Part shown: positions 45,326-53,714 of the stretch, in pieces
Numbering within the stretch: position 1 is the first letter of the stretch
Layout: each line of letters begins with the position of its first letter
Source of the DNA: Streptomyces qinzhouensis
GTDB lineage: Bacteria; Actinomycetota; Actinomycetes; Streptomycetales; Streptomycetaceae
Reading direction: 5' to 3'
Assembly (NCBI RefSeq): GCF_007856155.1
Contig: NZ_CP042266.1
Span: 6,696,001 to 6,760,000 of the forward strand
DNA: 64,000 bases
Position numbers and translations under genes: made by a program
The notes under the pieces: model-generated
Databases searched by the model: none
What the model was told of the DNA's origin: nothing
What the model saw: only the letters and a program-made list of their open reading frames with translations

Positions 45326-45454
45326 GGAACTCCCGAACCGTTCCTCGCCCACGCCGAACGCGGCGAGGTGCTCGCCGACATCGGACCCACCCCGGTGGAG
45401 ACCGCCGACCGGATCAGCGCCGTACCGGCAGCCAAGGAGAACCCCGCACCATGA
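45326..45454 (+). pseudogene. dxs: 3' remnant of a second dxs (1-deoxyxylulose-5-phosphate synthase)
   Basis: About 40 codons in frame to the TGA at 45452-45454 read [20 protein letters not shown] then [19 protein letters not shown], which matches the extreme C-terminus of actinobacterial Dxs (pattern [29 protein letters not shown]). The frame is open a little further to GTG 45269, but that part is GC-rich filler unlike Dxs. The TGA still overlaps the aminotransferase ATG, the junction expected of an intact dxs-aminotransferase pair. The rest of dxs, and the ispG that normally sits before it, are absent between 45212 and 45325. A deletion is the simplest reading. Confidence 0.75.
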
Positions 45455-46854
45455 CACCTGCACCGTCCGGGGCCGGAAGCTTCGACCTCACGGAACTGCT
45501 GGCCCGACGCGGCGGCGAGCGATACGCCCTGCACGACCGCCACCTCAACCCCCAGCTGCCGCGGATGCTGCGCACCATCGGCTTCGACCGCACCTACGAA
45601 CGGGCCGAAGGCGCCTATTTCTGGGACGCCGACGGCAACGACTACCTCGATATGCTCGCCGGCTTCGGGGTGATGGGCCTGGGCCGCCACCATCCCGTGG
45701 TCCGCAAGGCGCTGCACGACGTCGTCGACGCCTCCCTCGCCGACCTCACCCGCTTCGACTGCCCGCCGCTGCCCGGACTGCTCGCCGAACGACTGCTGGC
45801 CCACAGCCCCCATCTGGAACGGGTGTTCTTCTCCAACAGCGGTACGGAGGCGGTCGAGACCGCGCTGAAATTCGCCCGGTACGCCACCGGGCGGCCCAGG
45901 ATCCTCTACTGCGACCATGCCTTCCACGGACTGACCGTCGGCTCCCTCTCCGTCAACGGCGAGTCCGGCTTCCGCGACGGCTTCGCCCCGCTGCTGCCCG
46001 ATACCGCCATCGCCCTGGGCGATCTGGCGGCCCTGGAGCGCGAACTGGCCCGGGGCGATGTGGCGGCCCTGGTGGTGGAGCCCATCCAGGGCAAGGGGGT
46101 CCACGAGTCCCCGCCCGGTTTCCTCCCCGCCGCCCAGGAACTGCTCCACCGGCACCGGGCGCTGCTGATCGCCGACGAGGTCCAGACCGGCCTCGGCCGT
46201 ACCGGCGACTTCTACGCCTACCAGCACGAGCCGGGGGTGGAGCCGGACCTCGTCTGCGTCGCCAAGGCGCTGTCCGGCGGCTATGTGCCGGTCGGCGCCA
46301 CCCTCGGCAAGGACTGGATCTTCCGGAAGGTCTACTCGTCGATGGACCGGGTCCTGGTGCACTCCGCCAGCTTCGGCTCCAACGCCCAGGCGATGGCCGC
46401 CGGGCTCGCCGTCCTCTCGGTGATCGAGGACGAGGGGCTGGTCGCCCGGGCCCGCGCCACCGGCGATCTGCTCCGTGCCCGGCTGGGCGCGCTGGTCGAC
46501 CGGTACGAGTTCCTCCACGAGGTCCGCGGCCGGGGCCTGATGACCGGCATCGAGTTCGGCCGCCCCCGCTCACTGGCCCTGCGCGGCCGGTGGGCGATGC
46601 TCCAGGCGGCCCGCAAGGGGCTCTTCGCCCAGATCGTGGTGGTCCCCCTGCTGCAGAAGCACCGGATCCTCACCCAGGTCTCCGGAGACCATCTGGAAGT
46701 GATCAAACTGATCCCGCCGCTGACCATCGGGGAGAAGGAGGTCGACCGCTTTGTGACCGCCTTCACGGAGGTCATGGACGAGGCCCACGCCGGGGGCGGA
46801 TTGCTCTGGGATTTTGGAAAGACGCTGGTCAAGCAGGCGGTGGCACAGCGCTGA
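45451..46854 (+). CDS. Class III PLP aminotransferase of the hopanoid cluster (HpnO-like)
   Basis: A 467-residue aspartate-aminotransferase-fold enzyme of subclass III (ornithine aminotransferase type). K272 in [20 protein letters not shown] binds [16 protein letters not shown] holds the cofactor-ring Asp, and [17 protein letters not shown] binds the phosphate. In hopanoid clusters such enzymes are thought to convert the ribosylhopane-derived aldehyde to aminobacteriohopanetriol. ATG 45451 overlaps the dxs-remnant stop. A hairpin with a short T-run follows the gene. Confidence 0.9.
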   Translation: MTPAPSGAGSFDLTELLARRGGERYALHDRHLNPQLPRMLRTIGFDRTYERAEGAYFWDADGNDYLDMLAGFGVMGLGRHHPVVRKALHDVVDASLADLTRFDCPPLPGLLAERLLAHSPHLERVFFSNSGTEAVETALKFARYATGRPRILYCDHAFHGLTVGSLSVNGESGFRDGFAPLLPDTAIALGDLAALERELARGDVAALVVEPIQGKGVHESPPGFLPAAQELLHRHRALLIADEVQTGLGRTGDFYAYQHEPGVEPDLVCVAKALSGGYVPVGATLGKDWIFRKVYSSMDRVLVHSASFGSNAQAMAAGLAVLSVIEDEGLVARARATGDLLRARLGALVDRYEFLHEVRGRGLMTGIEFGRPRSLALRGRWAMLQAARKGLFAQIVVVPLLQKHRILTQVSGDHLEVIKLIPPLTIGEKEVDRFVTAFTEVMDEAHAGGGLLWDFGKTLVKQAVAQR

Positions 46855-46875
46855 GGGCATCCGGCCGGGAAATTT

Positions 46876-46910
46876 TTGCCTCCGAGGCAAGAAACTTGCC
46901 TCGGAGGCAT
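46876..46910. promoter_or_regulatory. Double operator / hairpin between aminotransferase and XRE gene
   Basis: Two 15-bp palindromes, TTGCCTCCGAGGCAA (46876-46890) and TTGCCTCGGAGGCAT (46896-46910), lie 20 bp centre to centre, two helical turns. Together they also form a 14-bp-arm hairpin with a GAAAC loop followed by TTTT, so the same DNA could be a terminator for the hopanoid genes and an operator for the XRE regulator, whose start is 20 bp away. Confidence 0.65.
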
Positions 46911-46930
46911 TTTCCTGGCGCAATGGAGTC

Positions 46931-47572
46931 ATGCAGAGTCCTCCCGGGGGCCACCCCCCGGACCCCCGAGCCACGGCGCCCGGCGGCCCCGCCGCCGGGG
47001 AGGCACCCGACGCCCTGCCGGACGTGGCGCCCAAACTGCGTGAACTGCGCCGCCGCCGCGGACTGACCCTGGAGGCCGCCGCCCACCGCGCCGGACTGTC
47101 GCCCGCACATCTGTCCCGGCTGGAGACCGGCCGCAGGCAGCCTTCGCTGCCGATGCTGCTGGCCCTCGCCAGGATCTACGGTACGACAGTCGCCGAGCTG
47201 CTCGGCGAGTCCGCGCCCGAGCACGACCCGGTGGTCCGGGCCGGCAGCCGGGAACCCTCCCAGGCCGACGGCTGGACCTACCACCAGGTCGGCAGCCCGG
47301 GCCGGGCCATGCAGACACTCCGCCTGATCGTGCCGTACGGCGCCCAGGGCGAGCTGGTGCGCCAGCACCCCGGCGAGGAGTGGCTCTACGTCCTCGACGG
47401 CCGGGTCCGGCTGGGCCTCGGCGACACCGTCCACGAGCTGGGCCCCGGCGACAGCGCGCACTACGACTCGCTGACCCCGCACCGGATCGCCGCCGCCACC
47501 CGCGACGGCGCCGAGATGCTCTTCGTCCACACCCTGCTCCAGAGCCCCGACATCTTCCATCCGCACTTCTAG
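46931..47572 (+). CDS. XRE-family regulator with cupin domain
   Basis: A 213-residue regulator. Residues about 33-90 form an XRE helix-turn-helix (LRRRRGLTLEAAAHRAGLSP then AHLSRLETGRRQPS). Residues about 128-205 are a cupin barrel (QHPGEEWLYVLDGRVRLGLG, GPGDSAHYDSLTPHR) for a small ligand. The double palindrome upstream suggests it controls itself and perhaps the hopanoid genes. ATG 46931 is used; it is separated from the aminotransferase by 76 bp. The small membrane gene downstream follows after 101 bp and is probably part of the same unit. Confidence 0.9.
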   Translation: MQSPPGGHPPDPRATAPGGPAAGEAPDALPDVAPKLRELRRRRGLTLEAAAHRAGLSPAHLSRLETGRRQPSLPMLLALARIYGTTVAELLGESAPEHDPVVRAGSREPSQADGWTYHQVGSPGRAMQTLRLIVPYGAQGELVRQHPGEEWLYVLDGRVRLGLGDTVHELGPGDSAHYDSLTPHRIAAATRDGAEMLFVHTLLQSPDIFHPHF

Positions 47573-47673
47573 TTCGCTTCCTGTGCGGGGCCGCACCGTC
47601 CCGCCCGTGCGGATGTGATCCGGCCCCGCGCCGGAGGAACCCGGCCGTCGCGCCGGAGAAAGCAGAGGCCGTC

Positions 47674-47853
47674 ATGGTCGAGAACCCCACCGCTTCCGAA
47701 GGCACCCCGGCCCCCGTCGGCGGTTCCAAGGCCGCGAAGAACGAGGAAGGCAAGTTCCCGAAGGGCATCTGGATCCGGCTCTTCGCCTACCTGGTCGCCG
47801 GACATGTTTTCGCCGGCTTCCTCTACCTGCTCTTCGAGGTCGGCGCCAAGTAA
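47674..47853 (+). CDS. 59-residue single-helix membrane protein (DUF6126-type)
   Basis: A 59-residue protein: ~30 hydrophilic residues with GKFPKGIWIRLF, then one membrane helix (LFAYLVAGHVFAGFLYLLF). It resembles the short DUF6126-type proteins found beside XRE-cupin regulators in Streptomyces. ATG 47674 follows a GAGG site. Function unknown; its place at the end of the hopanoid region suggests a membrane role or a partner of the regulator. Confidence 0.75.
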   Translation: MVENPTASEGTPAPVGGSKAAKNEEGKFPKGIWIRLFAYLVAGHVFAGFLYLLFEVGAK

Positions 47854-47875
47854 CGGCGCCCCTGGGGGCGGGTCC

Positions 47876-47948
47876 GGCGGGACCGCCGCCCGCGCGCCCC
47901 GGGCCGGCCCCGTACCGCCGGATCCGGCCCCGGCCCGGCGGTCCCGCC
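47876..47948. terminator. Compound hairpin between convergent genes
   Basis: Perfect 13-bp outer arms GGCGGGACCGCCG / CGGCGGTCCCGCC enclose a 47-nt segment with its own GC inverted repeats. It lies between the small membrane gene and the phosphatase gene. Confidence 0.6.
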
Positions 47949-47956
47949 ACCTGTGG

Positions 47957-48769
47957 TCACTCCGTGCCGAGCAGTCTCTCCCGCAGCCGTTCCCGGGTGG
48001 CGGGGGAGAGGCCGAGCCCCTCGGACAGATAGCGCTCGGTGCCGCCCCAGACCGCGTCGACGGTGTCGAAGGCCGCGTGCAGATAGGCCGCGCGGGCGTC
48101 GAACAACGGGCTCAGCAGCTCCATCACCTCGGGCGACATCCCCTCGGGCGCGTCCTCGGACCGGCGCACCCGGTAGCGCCGGTGGGGGTCGTTCGACTTC
48201 AGATAGTCCGTTTCGACGGCCTCCCGCTCCACCCCGACCGCGAGCAGGGTGACCGCGACCGACAGCCCCGCGCGGTCCTTGCCCGCCGCGCAGTGCATCA
48301 GCGCGGGGACGCTGTCCTCGGCCAGCGCGTGCAGTACGCGGCTGTGCTCGGCCGTCCGGCCGGTGATGATCGCCCGGTACGAATCCACCATCCGCCGCGC
48401 CGCCCGGCCGTCCGCCAGCATCGACCGCAACTGCGGCAGATCGCCCCGCTGGACCACCTGCCAGAACTCCGCGCCGTCCGCGGGGTCGCTCAGCGGGAGA
48501 TTGAGGTTCCGGACCCCGGGCAGGGGCACATCCGGGCCCTCGATACGGATATCGGCGGCATTGCGGAAGTCGAAGACCGTGTGAAGGCCCAGTCCGGTCA
48601 GAAAGGCGGTGTCGCTCGCGGTGGCATGGGCCAGATGGCCGCTCCGGTAGAGCCGCCCGTGGCGCACCGCACGGCCGTCGGCCGTCGGCAGCCCGCCGAC
48701 ATCGCGGAAGTTGCGGATCCCGGCCAGCTCCGGCTCGGTCGACGGGACCTGCGGCACCTGCTGCGTCAC
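47957..48769 (-). CDS. Tyrosine/serine-protein phosphatase (PTP-like, Y_phosphatase3 type)
   Basis: A 270-residue phosphatase. The P-loop HCAAGKDRAG carries the nucleophile C160 and R166 (C-X5-R). GIRNFRDVGGLPT near the N-terminus and the long C-terminal helices are typical of this MptpB/Y_phosphatase3-like group, some of which also act on phosphoinositides. GTG 48769 has GGGGAG upstream. Monocistronic; its substrate is not suggested by neighbours. Confidence 0.92.
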   Translation of the reverse strand: MTQQVPQVPSTEPELAGIRNFRDVGGLPTADGRAVRHGRLYRSGHLAHATASDTAFLTGLGLHTVFDFRNAADIRIEGPDVPLPGVRNLNLPLSDPADGAEFWQVVQRGDLPQLRSMLADGRAARRMVDSYRAIITGRTAEHSRVLHALAEDSVPALMHCAAGKDRAGLSVAVTLLAVGVEREAVETDYLKSNDPHRRYRVRRSEDAPEGMSPEVMELLSPLFDARAAYLHAAFDTVDAVWGGTERYLSEGLGLSPATRERLRERLLGTE

Positions 48770-48930
48770 AACGGCTCCCCTGTGGAGTCACAGCCGTCGG
48801 CGCCGGTCGCCGACGGTGGCGTGAAGCCGACGATACGACATTGATTCCTCAGGCAATCATTCCGTAGGACTGGAGTGGGGCCGGTGCAGGGCTGGTGCGG
48901 GACCTGGTCGCGGGCCTGCTGCCGGGCTCG

Positions 48931-48990
48931 CCGAGGGACCCACCGAGGGACCCACCGTGGGGCCGGCCGTGGGACCCGCCGAGGGGCCCG
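48931..48990. repeat. Five 12-bp tandem repeats
   Basis: Units CCGAGGGACCCA, same again, CCGTGGGGCCGG, CCGTGGGACCCG, CCGAGGGGCCCG. In the 733-bp divergent gap between the phosphatase and the M23 peptidase. Low-complexity frames across it look non-coding. Confidence 0.6.
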
Positions 48991-49273
48991 CTCCGGCCGC
49001 GAGGGCGCGGGGCCGGAACCCGGGGCGTCCATAGCCGCCGGATGGTCGGCATCTGTCCGTAATGTCGCTCATGGTCTCTTCGTTGGAACATGCCCTGTCT
49101 TGTTGGGAGATGGGGGTGGCTCATGAGCAGGATCACAGTCGTGACGGTGTGTGGCGGCGGCTCCGGAGGGGCATGCGGACGCCCGGCGGGAGTTGACGGA
49201 GTGGCACCCACGGAGGGTCACCGGCGACGGCCCGGCCTCAAGATCGACGCCGTCCGTCGCGCTCTCACATGGC

Positions 49274-49303
49274 TTGTTCCTGCCGTTGTGGCCGGTTTAC
49301 GGT
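49274..49303 (+). promoter_or_regulatory. Predicted promoter of the M23 peptidase transcript
   Basis: TTGTTC (49274-49279), 18 bp, TACGGT (49298-49303). Transcription would start just before the riboswitch stem at 49311. Confidence 0.4.
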
Positions 49304-49310
49304 CACCGGA

Positions 49311-49489
49311 CTCCGGTCGGACCGCCGAATCCTGCCACCGTCCGGAACCACCCACCGAAGCACGTGGCAGGAGCGGGGGACCCAGGTAGTCCGCCGACCG
49401 GGAGACCGGCCGGCTCGGGGTGAAGTCGCGCCGTGCGCGACCGGGCAGCTCCCGCCCGAACCCGACAGCTCACCTCGCAGGCGCCGGAG
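49311..49489 (+). ncRNA. c-di-AMP (ydaO-yuaA) riboswitch
   Basis: The leader carries the conserved blocks of the class in order: CCGAATCCTGCC (about 49324), a stem closing at GGCAGGAG, GCGGGGGACCCAGG (about 49373), CGGGGTGAAG (about 49436), a variable hairpin with GTCGCGC/GCGCGAC, GGGCAGCTCCCGCCCGAACC and finally CGACAGCTCACCTCGCAGGC. CTCCGG at 49311 pairs with CCGGAG at 49484-49489 as the closing stem, 13 nt before the start codon. In actinomycetes this riboswitch turns off wall-hydrolase genes when c-di-AMP is high; control here is probably at transcription or ribosome access. Confidence 0.9.
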
Positions 49490-49501
49490 AGGAAACGCGC
49501 C

Positions 49502-50485
49502 ATGCCCGGAAAGGGTAAGCACCGCCGTCCCAAGTCGACGGTCATCACTCGTGGAATCGTCGCTGCCGGAACCGGCGGCGCCGCCATCGCCCTGCCCCTG
49601 ATCGGGGCCACCGGCGCCCACGCCGCCGAACAGACCACCGCGCCGACCGCCGCCGTCGCCCCCGCGGCCGCCGCGCCCGCCGTCGAGAAGCCCGCCGGAT
49701 CCGCCACGTACATCGTGGTCACCGGGGATCATCTGTCCAAGATCGCCTCCGAGCGGGACATCGCGGGCGGCTGGCAGCAGCTGTACGCGGACAACCGCGC
49801 CGCGGTCGGCGACGACCCGTCCCTGATCCACCCCGGTCTGAAGCTGGTGCTCGACGGCAAGGGTGCCGCCCCCGCGGCCGCCGCCGAGGCCCCGGCCGAC
49901 GCTCCGGCCGAGGCTCCGGCGGAGAAGAAGGGCGAGCGCGCGTCGCGCGACGCCTCCCGCGCCGACGCCCCGGCCCCGGCCGCCGTCGAGCGCACCGCCC
50001 CGGCGCAGCGGGAGACCGCTCCCGCCGCTCCCGCCGCGGCCGAGTCCGCGCCGGAGCCGGCTCCCGAGGCCGCCGCCGGCGGCTGGGCCGCTCCGCTCGC
50101 CGGTGCCCAGGTCACCACCCCGTACCGGGCCTCCGGCGCCATGTGGTCCAGCGGTTACCACACCGGTGTCGACTTCGCGGCCCCCACGGGCACCTCCGTC
50201 CGCTCGATCGGCCCCGGCACGATCGTCTCCGCGGGCTGGGCCGGCGCGTACGGCAACGAGGTCGTCGTCCAGCACACCGACGGCACCTACTCGCAGTACG
50301 CCCACCTCTCCTCCCTCTCCGTCGCCGCGGGTCAGTCCGTCAGCGGCGGACAGCAGATCGGTCTCTCCGGCTCGACCGGCAACTCCAGCGGCCCGCATCT
50401 GCACCTGGAGGTCCGCACCGGACCGGCCTACGGCTCCGATATCGACCCCGTCGCCCATCTGCGCGGCCACGGCGTCTCCCTCTGA
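49502..50485 (+). CDS. LysM-M23 cell-wall endopeptidase
   Basis: A 327-residue secreted protein. A signal sequence ends around residue 44. A LysM-like wall-binding domain lies at about 65-115 (TYIVVTGDHLSKIASERDI, then LIHPGLKLVL). A long Ala/Pro/Glu linker leads to an M23 peptidase at about 205-325: HTGVDFAAPTGT (His and Asp zinc ligands) and GPHLHLEVRTG (HLH). M23 enzymes cut peptide cross-bridges in peptidoglycan. Its c-di-AMP riboswitch ties this activity to turgor and wall homeostasis. A hairpin follows the gene. Confidence 0.95.
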   Translation: MPGKGKHRRPKSTVITRGIVAAGTGGAAIALPLIGATGAHAAEQTTAPTAAVAPAAAAPAVEKPAGSATYIVVTGDHLSKIASERDIAGGWQQLYADNRAAVGDDPSLIHPGLKLVLDGKGAAPAAAAEAPADAPAEAPAEKKGERASRDASRADAPAPAAVERTAPAQRETAPAAPAAAESAPEPAPEAAAGGWAAPLAGAQVTTPYRASGAMWSSGYHTGVDFAAPTGTSVRSIGPGTIVSAGWAGAYGNEVVVQHTDGTYSQYAHLSSLSVAAGQSVSGGQQIGLSGSTGNSSGPHLHLEVRTGPAYGSDIDPVAHLRGHGVSL

Positions 50486-50518
50486 TCCCTCCGAGGCACC
50501 GCCGCCCGGGCGCCCACC

Positions 50519-50553
50519 GAATCCCCCGCTTCCTTCCCTGGAGCGGGGGATTC
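50519..50553 (+). terminator. Hairpin after the M23 peptidase
   Basis: Perfect 12-bp arms GAATCCCCCGCT / AGCGGGGGATTC with an 11-nt loop, 34 nt after the stop. Confidence 0.75.
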
Positions 50554-50614
50554 CGCGTATTCCCGCCGCCGACAGGTGATCACGGTGGGATAGATCACGG
50601 TCCGTCAACCCCTC

Positions 50615-50630
50615 CCTACGGTCGCGTAGG
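50615..50630 (+). promoter_or_regulatory. CCTACG-N4-CGTAGG operator-like dyad
   Basis: A perfect inverted repeat overlapping the probable promoter of the SGNH gene, 35 bp before its start. GATCACGG is also repeated just upstream (about 50578 and 50594). A TetR-type operator is plausible. Confidence 0.5.
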
Positions 50631-50649
50631 TCACATCCGCGAGGAGAGG

Positions 50650-51450
50650 ATGAGCTCCGTGGCAGACGATTCGAGAACTTATGACCAGGGCGGAATCGGG
50701 TCGTACGCGGCGATCGGTGACAGTTTCACCGAGGGCGTGGGGGACCCGGGACCGGGTGGGACGTTTGTCGGCTGGGCGGACCGTTTCGCGGTACTGCTCG
50801 CCGACCGCAGACCGGAACACACCTTCCGGTACGCCAATCTCGCCGTACGCGGCAGACTCCTCGACCAGATCGTGGCGGAGCAGGTGCCCAGGGCGAAGGA
50901 ACTCGCCCCGGACCTGGTGTCGTTCTGCGCCGGGGGCAATGACATCATCCGGCCCGGCAGCGACCCCGACGATGTGGCGGAACGTTTCGAGCGGGCCGTC
51001 GCCGAACTGACCGGCGCCGTCGGCACGGTCATGGTGACCACCGGCTTCGACACCCGGGACGTGCCGGTCCTGCGCCATCTGCGCGGCCGGATCGCCACGT
51101 ACACGGCCCATGTCCGGGCCATCGCCGACCGCTACGACTGCCCGGTGCTCGACCTGTGGTCGCTGCGGTCCGTGCAGGACCGCCGCGCCTGGGACCCCGA
51201 CCGGCTGCATCTGTCGCCGGAGGGGCACACCCGGGTCGCGCTGCGGGCCGCCCAGGTCCTCGGCCTCGAGGTGTCGGCCGACCCGGACCTGCCGTGGCCG
51301 CCGCCGCCGGTGCGGGGCACCCTCGAAGTGCGGCGCGACGACATCCTGTGGGCGCGTGAGTACCTCGGGCCGTGGATCGGACGGCGGCTGCGCGGCGAGA
51401 GCTCGGGCGACCATGTGGAGGCCAAGCGGCCCGACCTGCTGCCGCTGTGA
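50650..51450 (+). CDS. Cytoplasmic SGNH/GDSL hydrolase
   Basis: A 266-residue SGNH-fold esterase. Block I AIGDSFTEG contains S25, block III is AGGND, and block V DPDRLHLSPEGH holds the catalytic Asp and His. No signal peptide, so an intracellular acyl-ester substrate is expected. ATG 50650 is used with GAGGAG close upstream; the GTG at 50659 is an alternative with better spacing. It converges on the radical SAM operon with a 13-bp gap. Confidence 0.92.
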   Translation: MSSVADDSRTYDQGGIGSYAAIGDSFTEGVGDPGPGGTFVGWADRFAVLLADRRPEHTFRYANLAVRGRLLDQIVAEQVPRAKELAPDLVSFCAGGNDIIRPGSDPDDVAERFERAVAELTGAVGTVMVTTGFDTRDVPVLRHLRGRIATYTAHVRAIADRYDCPVLDLWSLRSVQDRRAWDPDRLHLSPEGHTRVALRAAQVLGLEVSADPDLPWPPPPVRGTLEVRRDDILWAREYLGPWIGRRLRGESSGDHVEAKRPDLLPL

Positions 51451-51463
51451 CCCCCGCCGGCGG

Positions 51464-52375
51464 TCAGGGTCCGCCCGGGCCGCCCGCGGGGAGCACCCCC
51501 GGTGCCGGTATGCGCTCCAGCACCCCGCCCGCGAAGACGTCGTACAGCGGCAGGGATTCGAGGTGGACGTACCCGATGTGGCAGTCGCAGACGGCCAGCG
51601 GGCAGGCCCGGGGCCGTAGCGCGGCGCGGTAGGAGCCGTCGTAGAGATTGCCCAGGGGCGCGGGGACGAAATGACAGCGGCGGACCGTCCCGTCGCCGTC
51701 CACCGAGACCACCGACTCACCCGTGCGGCACGGCAGCCCGGCCGAGGGGTGCGGATGGCGGCTGTAGGCGAACAGGGGGTCGATCGCGGCCCATTCGGCG
51801 GCCTCGGCGTCGGTGTAGGTATGCCCCTCGGCCGCGTTCACCCAGAGGTAGACGTGCTCCGGCAGTTCGGCGCGGAGCCGCAGGGCGGGCTCCCGGTGCT
51901 CGGGCAGGCCGACGATCCCGACGCTGAAGCGGACCCCCAGGGCGGCCACTTCCCGGGTCTTGCCGAGGAAGCGGTCGTACGGAGTCTGACCCGGGTGGTA
52001 CGTGCACCAGAGCGCCGCCTTCTCCGGGTCCGCCCCGGCCAGCCAGTCGGTGCGGCAGCTCAGATTGGTCTGGACGGCCACCCGCCGCACCTGCGGCACA
52101 TGGGACAGCTCGACCAGGGCCCGCCGGTACCAGGAGCGGACCAGTCCCTCGCCCCAGGGCGTGAAGAGCACCGAGAGCCGGCCCCCGGAGGGAGACGCCG
52201 GTTGATCGGCCACCCACCCGCAGAAACGTTCCAGCGCGGCGCGGTCGGCGCGCAGGGTCTCCCGGCTGTCCCGCCGCTTGGCGAACGGGCAGTAGGGGCA
52301 GTCGTAGTCGCAGGAGGCCAGCGGCCCCCGGTACAGCATCGTCAGATCCACGGTGTGGGCCTCACTTCGGCTCAT
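51464..52375 (-). CDS. STM4011-family radical SAM protein
   Basis: A 303-residue radical SAM enzyme. CDYDCPYC (C22, C26, C29) binds the 4Fe-4S cluster; VLFTPWGEGL occupies the GGE-like position; three further cysteines near the C-terminus (CHFV, and CPLAVCDCHIG) could hold an auxiliary cluster, as in SPASM-type protein-modifying enzymes. It is the last gene of the minus-strand operon and overlaps its neighbour by 14 bp. The family is named after a Salmonella locus and its reaction is unknown. The YCPF and auxiliary Cys suggest a peptide or protein substrate, but that is inference. Confidence 0.9.
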   Translation of the reverse strand: MSRSEAHTVDLTMLYRGPLASCDYDCPYCPFAKRRDSRETLRADRAALERFCGWVADQPASPSGGRLSVLFTPWGEGLVRSWYRRALVELSHVPQVRRVAVQTNLSCRTDWLAGADPEKAALWCTYHPGQTPYDRFLGKTREVAALGVRFSVGIVGLPEHREPALRLRAELPEHVYLWVNAAEGHTYTDAEAAEWAAIDPLFAYSRHPHPSAGLPCRTGESVVSVDGDGTVRRCHFVPAPLGNLYDGSYRAALRPRACPLAVCDCHIGYVHLESLPLYDVFAGGVLERIPAPGVLPAGGPGGP

Positions 52376-53714
52376 AAGCGGCCATCCCGGCGCGCACGGC
52401 GGGGGAGAACAGCTCGGGGCCCAGCGCGTCCGAGTGCGCGAGCCCCTCGGGGCCGAGTCTCAGCAGACCGGCGGGCGCGTCCCGGTCCAGCCAGCCCAGG
52501 GCGGCGAACCGCGCCAGCTCGGGACCGAAGTCGTCCTCCGGGGCGGTGCCGAAGCGGCTCCGGTACTCCTCCGTCGCCAGCCCCCCGGCCTGGAGCAGCG
52601 ACTGGAGCAGATGGCGCCGCCGGGACTCGTCCCCGGTCATGGCGAACCCGACCTCGGCATGTCCGAAGTCCTCGGTGCGGGTGTAGTCGTCGATGATGCC
52701 CCGCACTTCGGACGCGCCCACCGCGTAGTCGAACGAATAGTGCAGCCGGGAGGTGTACGAGCGGGCGCCGCAGCCCAGGCCGATCATGCCGTCGGTCTGG
52801 CAGGCGTAGTCGTCCGGGCCGCGCGCCTCGCCCGCGCCGGGGGCGTCCGTCCGGCGGAACATCCGCATCGACACCTGCTCGTACCCCCGGTCCAGCAGAT
52901 GGTCCCGGCCCTGGCGGTAGAGCGCGAGCCGCCGGGCGTCCCACTCCCGGTCGCTCTCCCTGACCCGCCGGTCCAGACCGGTCAGCGGCCGGACGTACAA
53001 CGGATAGAGATACAGCTCCTCCGGGCGCCAGTCGAGCGCGGCGTCCAGGGAGTAGCGCCAGGTCCGCGCGGTCTGACCGCCGATGCCGTAGATCAGGTCG
53101 ATGTTCAGGACGGGGACCGCGCTGTCCCGGATCCGGCCGAGCGCGGCCGCCACATCGGAACCGCGCTGGGGGCGGACGGCGGCCTTCGCCTCCTCGGCGA
53201 CGAAGCTCTGCACCCCGATGCTCAGCCGGGTGGCGCCCCGGGCGGCCAGCACCGCGAGCCGGTCGGCGGTGGCGGTCGAAGGTGACGTCTCCACGGAGAG
53301 CGGTACGGCCGCCAGATCGGCGCCCATCCGCTTCTCGGCGATATCGCAGAGCCGGTCCAGTTCGTCCGCGGTCAGATAGGTCGGGGTCCCGCCGCCGAAG
53401 GCCGCCGCGGCGAACCGGACCGGCTCCTCGTCGCCCAGCGCGTCCCGCACCGCCTCGGCCTGGCGCTCCAGGGCGTCGAGATAGCGGGTCGTCAGCTCAC
53501 CGGGCGCGCCGATCCGGGTGAACAGATTGCAGAAGCCGCAGCGCACCTCGCAGAACGGTATGTGCAGATAGAGCGAGAGCGCGTCCTTGGGCTCGCCCGC
53601 CCACAGGGTGCGCAGCGAGGGGCGCCGCTCACCCAGGGGCCGGTAGGCGGTTTTATGGGGATATGCGTATACGTAGCTCTGGTACGGGCGCGGGGCCGGT
53701 GGGGTGGTGGTCAT
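52362..53714 (-). CDS. STM4012-family (HemN-like) radical SAM protein
   Basis: A 450-residue enzyme resembling oxygen-independent coproporphyrinogen oxidase. CEVRCGFC (C55, C59, C62) binds the cluster, followed by FGGGTPTYL, VETSPS and the SIGVQSF segment, all typical of HemN-like proteins. HemN-like members outside haem synthesis include methyltransferases and haem-handling enzymes. No haem gene is near, and it sits inside a conserved set with another radical SAM enzyme, so a different substrate is likely. Its start overlaps the previous stop (ATGA). Confidence 0.92.
   Translation of the reverse strand: MTTTPPAPRPYQSYVYAYPHKTAYRPLGERRPSLRTLWAGEPKDALSLYLHIPFCEVRCGFCNLFTRIGAPGELTTRYLDALERQAEAVRDALGDEEPVRFAAAAFGGGTPTYLTADELDRLCDIAEKRMGADLAAVPLSVETSPSTATADRLAVLAARGATRLSIGVQSFVAEEAKAAVRPQRGSDVAAALGRIRDSAVPVLNIDLIYGIGGQTARTWRYSLDAALDWRPEELYLYPLYVRPLTGLDRRVRESDREWDARRLALYRQGRDHLLDRGYEQVSMRMFRRTDAPGAGEARGPDDYACQTDGMIGLGCGARSYTSRLHYSFDYAVGASEVRGIIDDYTRTEDFGHAEVGFAMTGDESRRRHLLQSLLQAGGLATEEYRSRFGTAPEDDFGPELARFAALGWLDRDAPAGLLRLGPEGLAHSDALGPELFSPAVRAGMAAYEPK

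Noticed and set aside
45103..45450. In-frame upstream extension of the aminotransferase
   Set aside because: Reads as Arg/Pro/Gly filler over hpnH and the dxs remnant; the ATG at 45451 matches family length.
48766..49072. Short minus-strand frames with GPS/GPT repeats
   Set aside because: Arise from the 12-bp tandem repeat; they differ between frames and have no ribosome site.
52362..53714. Coproporphyrinogen oxidase (HemN) for haem synthesis
   Set aside because: HemN-like motifs are present, but the setting with the STM-type partners and no haem genes argues for the STM4012 family.
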